From contig NZ_CP126739.1 of the NCBI RefSeq assembly GCF_030246885.1, forward strand, positions 1 through 64,000: a stretch of DNA of 64,000 nt, read 5' to 3'. The position numbers and the translations under genes are program-made. Below, piece after piece: positions 34,870 to 46,622 of this stretch. The notes beneath the pieces are model-generated. The model had not been told where the DNA came from, searched no databases, and saw only the letters and a list, made by a program, of their open reading frames with translations. The DNA is from Microbacterium sp. zg-B185. Lineage in GTDB: Bacteria > Actinomycetota > Actinomycetes > Actinomycetales > Microbacteriaceae. Positions within the stretch are counted from its first letter, which is position 1, and the number at the start of each line of letters is the position of its first letter.

Positions 34870-37800
34870 ATGCTGGTCCTCCTCGGCGCGTTCGCGCTCG
34901 TCCCACTGCTGCTGCCGTGGCTGGTCCGACGCATCGGAGCGAGAGCCTTCTACGGGGCGGCGCTGCTGCCCATCGCCGCGTTCGTCTACACCGCGGTGCA
35001 GATGCCGGCCGTGCTGGCCGGAGACATTCCGTTCGAGGCATTCGACTGGATCCCCTCCCTCGGCATCGAGCTGTCCGCCCGCCTGACCACGCTGTCGTGG
35101 ATGATGGCGCTCATCGTGACCGGCGTGGGTGCCCTGGTGATGCTCTACTGCCGGTGGTATTTCCGCGGCAAGACCGAGGGCGTCGGTCAGTTCTCCGCGG
35201 TGCTTCTCGGCTTCGCCGGCGCGATGTACGGACTTGTCATCACTGATGACCTCATCGTCCTGGTGATGTTCTGGGAACTGACCAGCGTCCTGTCGTATCT
35301 GCTCATCGGCTTCTACAACCGCCGCGCGACCAGCCGTCGGGCCGCGCTCCAGGCGCTCCTGGTGACCACCCTCGGCGGGTTGGTCATGCTCATCGGGGTG
35401 GTGCTTCTCGTGGTCGACACCGGCACATCGAGCATCTCCGCGATTCTGACGGCCGCGCCCACCGGGGCCGTCGTCGACGCGGCGCTCGTCCTGATCCTCG
35501 TCGGCGCGCTCAGCAAGTCGGCGATCTTCCCCTTCCACTTCTGGCTCCCGGGCGCGATGGCCGCGCCCACTCCGGTCAGCGCGTATCTGCACGCCGCCGC
35601 GATGGTCAAGGCCGGCATCTATCTCATCGCCCTGTTCGCGCCCGTTTTCGCCGCCTCCGCGCCGTGGCGACCGATCGTCGTCGGGCTCGGCGCGCTGACC
35701 ATGCTGCTCGGCGGCGTGCAGGCTCTGCGGGAGACCGACCTCAAGAGGATCCTCGCCTTCGGCACCGTCAGCCAGCTGGGCTTTCTGACGGTCGTGCTCG
35801 GCTACGGCATCCAGGATGCCGCTCTCGCAGGTCTGGCCCTGCTGATCAGCCACGCGCTGTTCAAGTCGGCGCTGTTCCTGGTCGTGGGCGTCATCGACCG
35901 GCAGCTCTCCACACGCGACATCGGGGAGCTGAGCGGAGTCGGCCGTCAGGCTCCGGTCATGGCGACGTTCTCGTTCATCGCCATCGCCTCGATGGTGGGG
36001 GTCATCCCGACGATCGGCTTCGTGGCCAAAGAGACGATCCTGACCGCCTTCCTGCACGAGGCTCAGGGCGGCGCGGTCTGGGGCATCGTCGGCCTGATCG
36101 GCATCGTCCTGGGATCCATTCTTACGGCGGCATACGGCATCCGCTTCCTGTGGGGAGCGTTCTGGACCAAGAAGGTGGCCGCACCGGCCCCCGAGGACCC
36201 CGAAGCGCTGCGCGTGGCCGCCGCCCGGCTCGGGCCGGCACGCGGCACGACGCTGCCGCCGACCGAATGGCCGGACCCCCCGATCGGATTCCTCGGAGCC
36301 CCCGTCCTGCTCGCCGCGCTGACCGTCGTGGCCGGGCTCGCCGCCTCTGTGCTGGACCCCGTGCTGGCAACCTACGCGGCGCTGGCGCCGGCGTCCTCCG
36401 CGGGGGTGGCGGCGCCCGCGCATCCTGCGCATCTGGCCCTCTGGCACGGTCTCGAGCCGGCGCTGTGGATCTCGCTCGGCACCATTGCGGCCGGTGCCGC
36501 ACTGTTCTGGCTGGTCGGGACGACGGGCTGGAGTCGGCGGATGCTGCCCTTCACGGCGGCGGACATCTACAACGGGGCGCTGCGGGGCATCGCTCGGCTG
36601 TCGGTCGTGATCACCACCTTCACCCAGCGCGGCTCGCTCCCGGTGTACGTCGGCACCATCTTCGTGGTCTTCGTCGCCGCCGAGGGCACGGCACTGCTGC
36701 TCGGGACGGAGTGGACGGCCAAGCTGGACGCCTTCCAGACCCCGATGCAACTGGTCGTCGCTCCGCTGATGATCGCCGCCGGTCTGCTGGCCGTGCGCGC
36801 CCAGAAGCGCTACAGCGGCGTCGTCCTGGTCTCGGTGACCGGGCTGGGCATGGTGCTGCTGTTCGCCACGAGCGGGGCCCCCGACCTGGCTCTCACCCAG
36901 ATCCTCGTCGAGACGGTCACCCTGGTCGCCTTCGCCCTGGTGCTGCGCCGGATCCCCTCCCGCATGGGTGAGCACAACGCCTCGGTCTGGCCGGTCGCCC
37001 GCGCCGTCCTGGCCGCCGCCGTCGGCGTCACCATGGGCGTCATCGCCATCGTCGCGACCGCCGCACGGTCGGCCAAGCCGATCTCCGACTCCTTCCCGGA
37101 GCTCGCGTACGAACTCGGCCACGGCAAGAACGTCGTCAACGTGGCGCTGGTGGACCTGCGCGGGTGGGACACGATGGGTGAACTGTCGGTGCTCATCCTG
37201 GCTGCGACGGGAGTGGCATCGCTGGTCTTCGTCACCCACCGAGCCGACACCCTCTCGCTCTCCACCGCGCTGCCGCCCGCGGCGGCGCGCACACGGCGGC
37301 CGCTCGTCGAGACCGACGAAGGGGTTCGCCCCCGCGGCGACAGCGCCGGCACCGAGCGGATGGCCTGGCTCGTCGGCGGCCAGCGTGTGCGACCCGAGAA
37401 CCGGTCGATCATGCTCGAAGTGGTCGTGCGCGTCCTGTTCCACTCGATCATCATCGTGTCGCTGTACATCCTCTTCGCCGGGCACAACCTGCCCGGGGGC
37501 GGATTCGCCGGCGGGCTGATCGCCGGGATGGCGCTGGTCATGCGCTATGTGGCCGGCGGTCGCTACGAACTCGGGGCCGCCGCCCCCACGGACGCCGGTC
37601 GACTGCTCGGCACGGGAATGTCGATCGCCGTCGCCTGCGCGATCATTCCGCTCTTCTTCGGCGCACCACCGCTGACCAGTGCGTTCTTCGAGATCCAGGT
37701 GCCGATCCTCGGACACCTCGAGTTCGTGACCTCGACGTTCTTCGACATCGGGGTGTACCTGGTGGTCATCGGCCTCGTGCTCGACGTGCTGCGCAGCCTG

Positions 37801-37887
37801 GGAGCCGAGGTCGACCGCCAGACGTACGAGCTGAGCCTGCCCTCCGCATCCGGCACGTCGAACGCGCGCAGCGGGGTGAGCACCTGA
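34870..37887 (+). CDS. mrpA: Na+/H+ antiporter subunit MrpA with fused MrpB domain
   Basis: The large subunit of the Mrp multi-subunit cation/proton antiporter (1005 aa, about 20 helices). Residues about 100-420 form the proton-channel fold shared with NuoL (FWELTSVLSYLLIG, KSAIFPFHFWLPGAMAAPTPVSAYLHAA, FGTVSQLGF). From about residue 840 the protein carries the MrpB domain (ENRSIMLEVVVRVLFHSIII, GHNLPGGGFAGGLIAGMAL), so no separate mrpB exists. AGGAGG precedes ATG 34870. It is the first gene of the tightly overlapping mrpACDEFG operon. It serves Na+ and pH homeostasis in the membrane. Confidence 0.95.
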   Translation: MLVLLGAFALVPLLLPWLVRRIGARAFYGAALLPIAAFVYTAVQMPAVLAGDIPFEAFDWIPSLGIELSARLTTLSWMMALIVTGVGALVMLYCRWYFRGKTEGVGQFSAVLLGFAGAMYGLVITDDLIVLVMFWELTSVLSYLLIGFYNRRATSRRAALQALLVTTLGGLVMLIGVVLLVVDTGTSSISAILTAAPTGAVVDAALVLILVGALSKSAIFPFHFWLPGAMAAPTPVSAYLHAAAMVKAGIYLIALFAPVFAASAPWRPIVVGLGALTMLLGGVQALRETDLKRILAFGTVSQLGFLTVVLGYGIQDAALAGLALLISHALFKSALFLVVGVIDRQLSTRDIGELSGVGRQAPVMATFSFIAIASMVGVIPTIGFVAKETILTAFLHEAQGGAVWGIVGLIGIVLGSILTAAYGIRFLWGAFWTKKVAAPAPEDPEALRVAAARLGPARGTTLPPTEWPDPPIGFLGAPVLLAALTVVAGLAASVLDPVLATYAALAPASSAGVAAPAHPAHLALWHGLEPALWISLGTIAAGAALFWLVGTTGWSRRMLPFTAADIYNGALRGIARLSVVITTFTQRGSLPVYVGTIFVVFVAAEGTALLLGTEWTAKLDAFQTPMQLVVAPLMIAAGLLAVRAQKRYSGVVLVSVTGLGMVLLFATSGAPDLALTQILVETVTLVAFALVLRRIPSRMGEHNASVWPVARAVLAAAVGVTMGVIAIVATAARSAKPISDSFPELAYELGHGKNVVNVALVDLRGWDTMGELSVLILAATGVASLVFVTHRADTLSLSTALPPAAARTRRPLVETDEGVRPRGDSAGTERMAWLVGGQRVRPENRSIMLEVVVRVLFHSIIIVSLYILFAGHNLPGGGFAGGLIAGMALVMRYVAGGRYELGAAAPTDAGRLLGTGMSIAVACAIIPLFFGAPPLTSAFFEIQVPILGHLEFVTSTFFDIGVYLVVIGLVLDVLRSLGAEVDRQTYELSLPSASGTSNARSGVST

Positions 37888-38456
37888 TGGATGTCTCGCT
37901 CGTGCTGATCATCGTGATGGCTGTGCTGTTCGCCTGCGGCGTCTACGCGATGCTGGAGCGGAGCCTGACCCGCGTGCTGATTGGCTTCCTGCTGCTGGGC
38001 AACGCGACGAACCTGCTGCTGCTGATCGTGATGGGCCGCCCCGGCGTCGCTCCGTTCTTCGGCGCCGCCGCAACGCCCGAAGAGATGTCGGACCCGCTGC
38101 CGCAGGCCCTCACGCTCACCGCCATCGTCATCACCTTCGGCATCTCGGCGTTCCTGCTCGCGCTGATCTATCGCTCCTGGCAGCTCGGCCAGGCCGACAC
38201 GGTCGAGGACGACGCCGAGGACATCGCGCTGCGCGCACGCGGCGCGGTCGCCGAGGACGCGATGGACGACGAGACCGAGCTGGTCAGCGACGACACCACC
38301 ACGGACTTCCTGGGGACCGAAACCGCGCCGATCACGCTGCTCGGCAGCCGGGATTTCGCGGGCATCCGCGACGACGCCCCCACCGACCGACCGGCCGCAC
38401 GGCGCGACGAGCCGCCGCGGCGCATCAGGCCCCCCGAAGACGGGAACGACTCGTGA
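37887..38456 (+). CDS. mrpC: Na+/H+ antiporter subunit MrpC
   Basis: A NuoK-like small membrane subunit with three helices in residues 1-100 (LVLIIVMAVLFACGVYAML, LIGFLLLGNATNLLLLIVMG, ALTLTAIVITFGISAFLLAL). A roughly 80-residue hydrophilic tail, highly acidic at first (VEDDAEDIALRARG), makes it 189 aa, longer than the 110-130 aa of most MrpC. The ATG shares its A with the mrpA stop. Confidence 0.93.
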   Translation: MDVSLVLIIVMAVLFACGVYAMLERSLTRVLIGFLLLGNATNLLLLIVMGRPGVAPFFGAAATPEEMSDPLPQALTLTAIVITFGISAFLLALIYRSWQLGQADTVEDDAEDIALRARGAVAEDAMDDETELVSDDTTTDFLGTETAPITLLGSRDFAGIRDDAPTDRPAARRDEPPRRIRPPEDGNDS

Positions 38457-40009
38457 ACGCCCTCGTTCCTCTCCTGGTCACCCTCCCGCTGCTCGGTGCC
38501 GCGGCGGCGCTGATCGCGGGGCGGCACCGCAAGGCACAGGTGGCGGTCTCGGTCCTGACGCTCACTGCGGTGCTGGTGATCGCCGCTGTGCTGCTGGTGG
38601 TCGTCGACGTCGGCGACGCCCCCCTCGCCGTCTCGGTGGGCAACTGGCCGATCCCGTTCGGGATCGTGCTGTACGTGGACCGCCTGGCGGCCCTGCTGGT
38701 GGTCGTCTCCAGCGTCGTCCTCCTGGCGGTGCTGCTCTTCTCGGTCGGCCAGGGCGCCGCCGACGGCGATGACGATACGCCCGTCTCGATCTTCCACCCG
38801 TCGTATCTGATCCTGGCGGCGGGCATCTTCACGGCGTTCATCGCCGGCGACCTGTTCAACCTCTACGTCGGGTTCGAGATTCTGCTCGTCGCGTCGTACG
38901 TTCTGATCACCCTCGGCAGCACCGAATCCCGCATCCGCACCGGTGTCGTCTACATCGTGGTCTCGCTGGTCTCGTCGATCCTGTTCCTGGCCGCGATCGC
39001 GGTGATCTACGGCGCGCTGGGCACGGTCAACATGGTGCAGATCTCCGAGCGGATGATCCAGCTCCCGCAGCAGACGCAGACCGTGCTGCACATCCTGCTG
39101 CTGCTCGCATTCAGCATCAAGGCGGCCGTCTTCCCGCTGTCCTTCTGGCTGCCCGACTCGTATCCGACCGCGCCGGCTCCGGTCACGGCGGTCTTCGCCG
39201 GCCTGCTGACCAAGGTCGGCGTCTACGCGATGATCCGCACCGAGACCGAGCTGTTCCGCGACAACGACGTCAACCTGCTGCTGCTGATCGTCGCGCTCGC
39301 CACCATGATCGTCGGGGTGCTCGGCGCGGTCGCGCAGGCGGAGCTGAAACGCATCCTGTCCTTCACACTGGTCAGCCACGTCGGGTACATGGTGTTCGGC
39401 CTGGCGATCGCGACCCCGGCGGCGATCGGCGCGACGATCTACTACATGGTCCATCACATCGTCGTGCAGACGACGTTGTTCCTGGCGGTCGGGCTCATCG
39501 AGCGCAACGCGGGCAGCACGTCGATTCTGCGGGTGAAAGGACTGATGCGCGCGGCGCCGGTGATCGCCGTGCTCTACTTCATCCCGGCGATCAACCTCGG
39601 CGGACTCCCGCCGTTCTCCGGCTTCATCGGCAAGTACGCGCTGTTCGACGCGGCCGCAGAGGTGGGCACGCCGATCATGCTCGTGCTGATCGTCGGCGGA
39701 ATCGTGACCTCGCTGCTGACCCTGTACGCGCTGATGCGGGCATGGAACCTGGCGTTCTGGCGCGAGGAGGACGACTCCGCCGAGACCGAGGCGCGGATCT
39801 CCTATCTCGGCGGTGCCCCCGCCGCCGCCGTGGAGACCGAGCGTCGCGTCATCCCCCGCATCATGACCGCCGCCACCGCCGGCATGGTCGCGGTCACGGT
39901 GGCGCTGACGATCTTCGCCGGACCGCTTTACGCGGTGTGCACGCGCATCGGCGCGGCGCTGCTGGAGCCGGTGAGCATCTCGCAGCTCGAGGACGAGGCA
40001 GGCCGATGA
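38453..40009 (+). CDS. mrpD: Na+/H+ antiporter subunit MrpD
   Basis: A 518-aa NuoM/N-like polytopic subunit with about 14 helices and the proton-translocating residues in GFEILLVASYVLITLG and KAAVFPLSFWLPDSYPTAPAPV, then KRILSFTLVSHVGYM. It starts at GTG 38453, overlapping mrpC by 4 bp. It pairs with MrpA in the antiporter complex. Confidence 0.94.
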   Translation: MNALVPLLVTLPLLGAAAALIAGRHRKAQVAVSVLTLTAVLVIAAVLLVVVDVGDAPLAVSVGNWPIPFGIVLYVDRLAALLVVVSSVVLLAVLLFSVGQGAADGDDDTPVSIFHPSYLILAAGIFTAFIAGDLFNLYVGFEILLVASYVLITLGSTESRIRTGVVYIVVSLVSSILFLAAIAVIYGALGTVNMVQISERMIQLPQQTQTVLHILLLLAFSIKAAVFPLSFWLPDSYPTAPAPVTAVFAGLLTKVGVYAMIRTETELFRDNDVNLLLLIVALATMIVGVLGAVAQAELKRILSFTLVSHVGYMVFGLAIATPAAIGATIYYMVHHIVVQTTLFLAVGLIERNAGSTSILRVKGLMRAAPVIAVLYFIPAINLGGLPPFSGFIGKYALFDAAAEVGTPIMLVLIVGGIVTSLLTLYALMRAWNLAFWREEDDSAETEARISYLGGAPAAAVETERRVIPRIMTAATAGMVAVTVALTIFAGPLYAVCTRIGAALLEPVSISQLEDEAGR

Positions 40010-40704
40010 CCGCGCCGATCCATCACACCTCGCGCCCCCGTCATACCGCGGGGCACGAGGCGGGCGACCCGATCCGCGGCGCCGCCCGCGGTGGGTCCGG
40101 AGTGCTGGGCGGCAAGCGCGGCGTCCTGCAGCAGGTGTGGCGCCAGCTGCCGTTCTTCGTCTGGCTCATCGCGCTGTGGATGCTGCTGTGGGGACAGTTC
40201 ACCGTGCTCGCGTTCGTCACCGGCCTGATCGCCGCGGTGGCCGTCACCCGTGTGTTCCGGCTGCCGCCGGTCGAGCTCTCCGGGCGTGTCAACATCTGGT
40301 ACGGCGCCATCTTCGTGGTCTCCTTCCTGTGGGCCGTCGTCCGCGGCTCGCTGACCGTGGCCGCGCAGGTGCTCGACTTCCGCCACCAGCCCGGCACCGC
40401 CATCATCGCCGTTCCGGTGCGCATCGACGACGACCTGATCATGACGCACACGGCGATCACGGCCTCGCTGATCCCCGGCTCCCTCATCGTCGACGCCGAC
40501 CGCGACCGGCGCATCCTCTACCTGCACGTCATCGGGGTGCGCAACGCCGAAGACGTCGAAGCGCAGCGGCAGGCCGTGCTGGGGTGGGAGCGCCGCATCG
40601 TGATGGCGGTCGGTTCCCGCGCACAGGTCGCTGCTGTCGCGTCCCGCGCAGGCACGTCCGGTGCGGCCGCCGCTACGGACACCGGCTCGGGAGGAGCGCC
40701 ATGA
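40006..40704 (+). CDS. mrpE: Na+/H+ antiporter subunit MrpE
   Basis: A 232-aa subunit with the family's membrane helices (FFVWLIALWMLLWGQFTVLAF, VNIWYGAIFVVSFLWAVVRG) and the conserved soluble part (TLTAITASLIPGS-like: THTAITASLIPGSLIVDAD). About 45 N-terminal residues and 40 C-terminal Ala-rich residues extend beyond the usual length. ATG 40006 overlaps the mrpD stop. Confidence 0.92.
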   Translation: MTAPIHHTSRPRHTAGHEAGDPIRGAARGGSGVLGGKRGVLQQVWRQLPFFVWLIALWMLLWGQFTVLAFVTGLIAAVAVTRVFRLPPVELSGRVNIWYGAIFVVSFLWAVVRGSLTVAAQVLDFRHQPGTAIIAVPVRIDDDLIMTHTAITASLIPGSLIVDADRDRRILYLHVIGVRNAEDVEAQRQAVLGWERRIVMAVGSRAQVAAVASRAGTSGAAAATDTGSGGAP

Positions 40705-40970
40705 ACCCGCTGCTTGTGGCGATCTACATCGTCTTCGGCGTCGCCGCGCTCCTCACGCTGTGGCGGATCGTGCTGGGTCCGTCGATCCTGGACCGGGCGG
40801 TCGCCTCCGACGTCCTCCTCACCGAGGTCATGTGCGTGCTGGGTGCCGACATGGCCATCAACCAGCACACCCGCGCGCTGCCGGTGCTGCTGATCATCGC
40901 CGCGGTGGGCGTGTTCGGTTCGATCTCGATCGCGCGCTTCGTGGCGAGGAAGGACAACGTCGACCGATGA
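40701..40970 (+). CDS. mrpF: Na+/H+ antiporter subunit MrpF
   Basis: An 89-aa subunit with three helices (LLVAIYIVFGVAALLTLWRI, then LGPSILDRAVASDVLL, a family hallmark, and LPVLLIIAAVGVFGSISIARF). The ATG overlaps mrpE by 4 bp and the stop overlaps mrpG. Confidence 0.93.
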   Translation: MNPLLVAIYIVFGVAALLTLWRIVLGPSILDRAVASDVLLTEVMCVLGADMAINQHTRALPVLLIIAAVGVFGSISIARFVARKDNVDR

Positions 40971-41401
40971 CCGCACTCATCTCTGGGCCCGTCGCCTGGG
41001 CGGCGACCGTTGCGGACGGCGTGGACACGCGCGCCCCCACACCTGTGGACCTGTGGCTGGACGCCACGTCGCTGGTGCTCATCCTCTTCGGCGCGCTGCT
41101 GTGCCTGACCGCCGCGATCGGCCTGCTGCGCTGGCGTGATGTGCCGACCCGGCTGCATGCCGCGACGAAGCCGCAGGTGCTCGGACTCATGGTGATCTGC
41201 CTGGCGATCGCCCTCTCGCTGCGTTCCTGGCCGGTGGTGGCATTCCTCGTGCCGGTGGTGCTGATCCAGTTCGCCACCGCTCCCCTCTCCGCGCACATGG
41301 TCAGCCGGCAGGCCTACCGCAACGGCACCGTCGACGAAAGCTCGCTTCTGGTCGACGAGCTCGCCGAGTCCCGGCGGACACCGCCCGCGGCCGGCGGCTG
41401 A
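40967..41401 (+). CDS. mrpG: Na+/H+ antiporter subunit MrpG
   Basis: A 144-aa subunit with three helices and the typical LLRWRDVPTRLHAATKPQ loop between the first two. Extra hydrophilic residues flank the core at both ends. Last gene of the operon; the next gene is convergent, 13 bp away, with no room for a long terminator. Confidence 0.92.
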   Translation: MTALISGPVAWAATVADGVDTRAPTPVDLWLDATSLVLILFGALLCLTAAIGLLRWRDVPTRLHAATKPQVLGLMVICLAIALSLRSWPVVAFLVPVVLIQFATAPLSAHMVSRQAYRNGTVDESSLLVDELAESRRTPPAAGG

Positions 41402-41414
41402 GCAGTTCCTCGCG

Positions 41415-44021
41415 TCAGGATGCCGGGACCAGGGTCAGCGTGTGCGTGGTTGAAGCGTCGACCGCGCTGTCGCTGAAGGCCCATGGCGTCAGCTCCACCC
41501 GCTGCCACGTCGGGGTCTGGTCCACGTAGTTCGGGTGGAAGGCGTGGCCGCTGGCGCCGGTGAGATGGTTCCAGCCGGATTCGTCGAAGTCGGACAGATC
41601 GATCACCATGCGCATCGATGGGACCGTGACCGTCTCGAACCCGCCGCCGATGTTCCAGCCGGTCGCGTTGGCCACCGACGTTCCCCCGCCGACCCGGTAC
41701 GGTCCACGATTGAACAGCATCTCGATCGGCGCGATGCCCGAGGACCCGAAGGTGCCGTTCCTCAGCGAGAGGGCATGCAGGGAGCCCCAGTTCCATTTCG
41801 CCGGGTTGTCCCCCTGCAGCTGGACCAGTCGGTCGTAGGCACGGTCCGCGGCGTACACGAGCATCTCGTCCCGGCCGCGGATGCCCAGCTCGGCGTTGGT
41901 CCACCACTGCGCGTCCGGGTCCTCCAGAAGCCGGTCCACGACGAGGAAGAGACGACTCTGCCCGGTGACCGGCGCCGGCGAGTCGCGTCCCGCGACGAAC
42001 AGGTCGGTCACCAGCTCATCCCACAGCACGTTCGCGTAGGCCGCGGCATCCGAATCCGGGCTGTTCTGGGCGTCCCAGGAGCGCAACAGGTCCAACGCGG
42101 CGTCCGGTCCGCGGCGCCCGGTCTGGATGTCCATGTATGCCGAGGCGAGCTGCCTGCCCATCGCGAACTCGTTGTCGGCCTGGATCTCGCGCATATCCTC
42201 GGCGTTGAGCTCGCCCATCGCTGACTTGCGCTGAAGGAGGTCGACGATCCGCGCGGCGCGCCAGCCGTAATCCCAGTCGTCGGTCAGGAAGTACGGGAAC
42301 GCGTCCGTCACGATGGCGTTGTTGGCTGTGACGATGTAGCCGGCGGTGGGATTGAACGAGGTGGGCAGCTCCTCGAACGGGATGAAGCCCTGCCACGCGT
42401 ACGCGGAGTCCCAGCCCGGCTGGGGCAGTGAGCCGTCGCCGGCGCCGCGGATCGGCAGCATGCCGGGTGTCTGGTAACCGATGTTGCCGTCCACGTCGGC
42501 GTAGACCAGGTTCTGCGCCGGCACGGTGAACCGGGCGGCCGCGGCGCGGAACTCGTTGAAGTCCTGCGCCACGTTGAGGTCGAAGATGGATGCCGCGGTG
42601 GTGCCGGGAGTGAGCGCGGTCCACTTCAGGCTGACCGCATATTCCCCCTCCGGTGGCGCCGCCGGGTCGGTGGCGACCCCCTGCGTGCCCATCATCGGAT
42701 CCGCGGCCATGGCGTCGAACGCGGGGGTCAGGCCGGACACGATCGGTCCGTTGACCGTCGAGCGGATCCGCAGCTGGACGTCGTCTCCGCCCGCGACGCG
42801 GATCGTCTCGGACCGCTCCTGCAGCGAGACCAGCTGTCCGTCGCGCCAATAGGAGTCGCCGTCCACCTTCTCGAGGTACAGGTCCGTGACATCGGTGGTC
42901 AGATTGGTGAAGCCCCACGCGATGCGGCTGTTGTGGCCGATGACCACGCCCGGCACGCCCGAGAACGCGAAGCCGGACACGTCGAACGGACAGCTCTGCG
43001 TCGTGGCACGACACTTCAGGGTGACCTGGTGCCACACGCTGGGCAGCGCGGCGCCCAGGTGGGGGTCGTTCGCCAGCAGCGGCATCCCGGTCTCGGTGAG
43101 CTCCCCCGACACCACCCACGAATTCGAGCCGATACCCTCACCGGCGCCGCCGACCAGGGCGCTGACAGCAGCCAGCACGCCCTCGGCTTCGGTCCACTCG
43201 ACCGACGCGGTGACCGTACCGGGGCCGGCCGGAGTCGCCGCGCCTGCGGACCGGGTCGTGGCGATGGTGGGAACGATCACGGGGTGACGATCGTATGGAT
43301 ACCCGGGGTACAGCTCCGCGACCTCCTCGGGCGCGAGCCGGGTCGCCAGCAGCGCCCGTTCGCTCTCGGTCTCGAGGTTGGAGCGCAGATCCCAGGCCAT
43401 GGCCTTCAGCCATGCGACGGAGTCCTCGGGCGTCCACGGCTCGATCTCGTAGTCGGCGTTCTGCAGTCCGAGGACCGCGTACTCCAGCGATGCGTCGGCA
43501 CCGTCGTGATCTGCGAGATAGGCGTTCACCCCGTCGGCATACGCCTCGTAGTAGGACGCGACCGCCGGCTCCAGCGCGGCGACCTCGGCTGCCGCGACCT
43601 CCCGCCACCCGAGGGTGCGCAGGAACGAATCGGTCTGCAGCTGGGATGCGCCGAACAGCTCGGACAGGCGGCCGCTGGTGACGTGGCGTCGGAAGTCCAT
43701 CTCCCAGAACCGGTCCTGCGCGTGCACGTAGCCCTGGGCGAAGAACAGATCGTCGCTGCCGGACGCGGTGATGGTGGGGATGCCGAGCTCATCCCGCTGG
43801 ACGACGACGTCGCGGTCCAGACCGGACACCGCCACCGTGCCGTCCAGCTGCGGGAAGGATCGCTGAATGGTCCAGACCACGAAGCCCGCCGCGACCAGTG
43901 CGATCACGGTGAGACCCGCGATCAGGCCGAAGACCGTCATGCCGAGCGTGCGTCCGATCGAGCGCTTTCCCGGGCGCTCCGGCTGCGAGGTCGGCAGCGG
44001 GGCGGTGGCGGGCTTCAGCAT
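41415..44021 (-). CDS. penicillin acylase family protein
   Basis: An 868-aa N-terminal-nucleophile hydrolase precursor. A basic N-terminus and a membrane helix (about residues 27-50) indicate a membrane-anchored or exported enzyme. The A-chain begins with VVVQRDELGIPTI and DLFFAQGYVHAQDRFWEMDF. The autocatalytic site GIGSNSWVVSG puts the nucleophile Ser at about residue 299, preceded by Gly for self-cleavage. Downstream residues such as NDPHLG and HNSRIAWGFTN are conserved. Natural substrates may be N-acyl-homoserine lactones or N-acyl amides; the sequence does not say which. It stands alone, convergent with mrpG. Confidence 0.92.
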   Translation of the reverse strand: MLKPATAPLPTSQPERPGKRSIGRTLGMTVFGLIAGLTVIALVAAGFVVWTIQRSFPQLDGTVAVSGLDRDVVVQRDELGIPTITASGSDDLFFAQGYVHAQDRFWEMDFRRHVTSGRLSELFGASQLQTDSFLRTLGWREVAAAEVAALEPAVASYYEAYADGVNAYLADHDGADASLEYAVLGLQNADYEIEPWTPEDSVAWLKAMAWDLRSNLETESERALLATRLAPEEVAELYPGYPYDRHPVIVPTIATTRSAGAATPAGPGTVTASVEWTEAEGVLAAVSALVGGAGEGIGSNSWVVSGELTETGMPLLANDPHLGAALPSVWHQVTLKCRATTQSCPFDVSGFAFSGVPGVVIGHNSRIAWGFTNLTTDVTDLYLEKVDGDSYWRDGQLVSLQERSETIRVAGGDDVQLRIRSTVNGPIVSGLTPAFDAMAADPMMGTQGVATDPAAPPEGEYAVSLKWTALTPGTTAASIFDLNVAQDFNEFRAAAARFTVPAQNLVYADVDGNIGYQTPGMLPIRGAGDGSLPQPGWDSAYAWQGFIPFEELPTSFNPTAGYIVTANNAIVTDAFPYFLTDDWDYGWRAARIVDLLQRKSAMGELNAEDMREIQADNEFAMGRQLASAYMDIQTGRRGPDAALDLLRSWDAQNSPDSDAAAYANVLWDELVTDLFVAGRDSPAPVTGQSRLFLVVDRLLEDPDAQWWTNAELGIRGRDEMLVYAADRAYDRLVQLQGDNPAKWNWGSLHALSLRNGTFGSSGIAPIEMLFNRGPYRVGGGTSVANATGWNIGGGFETVTVPSMRMVIDLSDFDESGWNHLTGASGHAFHPNYVDQTPTWQRVELTPWAFSDSAVDASTTHTLTLVPAS

Positions 44022-44182
44022 CGAAGGGCTTTCATCGGTTCCGGGGGAGACGCGGTGTCATCCGCCGCGGCCCTCAGTCCCACGGGTCCGGTCGCGCGGG
44101 CACTGTCTGGAATGCTAGCCCCACACCGCCCGATGTCGAAGTCACGGCCCGCCTCGTGCGCACCCGGGTCGTGCCGGTCGAG

Positions 44183-46446
<2,264 letters not shown>

Positions 46447-46622
46447 CGCGGCGCCTCCCCAGGCAGCGGTCGTGCGCGGCCCCCCGGCCGCCGTGCCGTC
46501 ATGACCGTCACCTTATCCTCACGTTCGGATGGCCCCGGGCACGCACGGACACGGTCCGGCGAAGCGGCCGACCACCGCCGGATAGGATGGGGTGTAACCG
46601 TCCGATAACGGGGGAGTAGCCC

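Noticed and set aside
34870-40009. NADH dehydrogenase (complex I) subunits NuoL, NuoK and NuoM
   Set aside because: The subunits share the fold, but gene order A-C-D-E-F-G, the MrpB domain and the MrpE/F/G genes show an Mrp antiporter.
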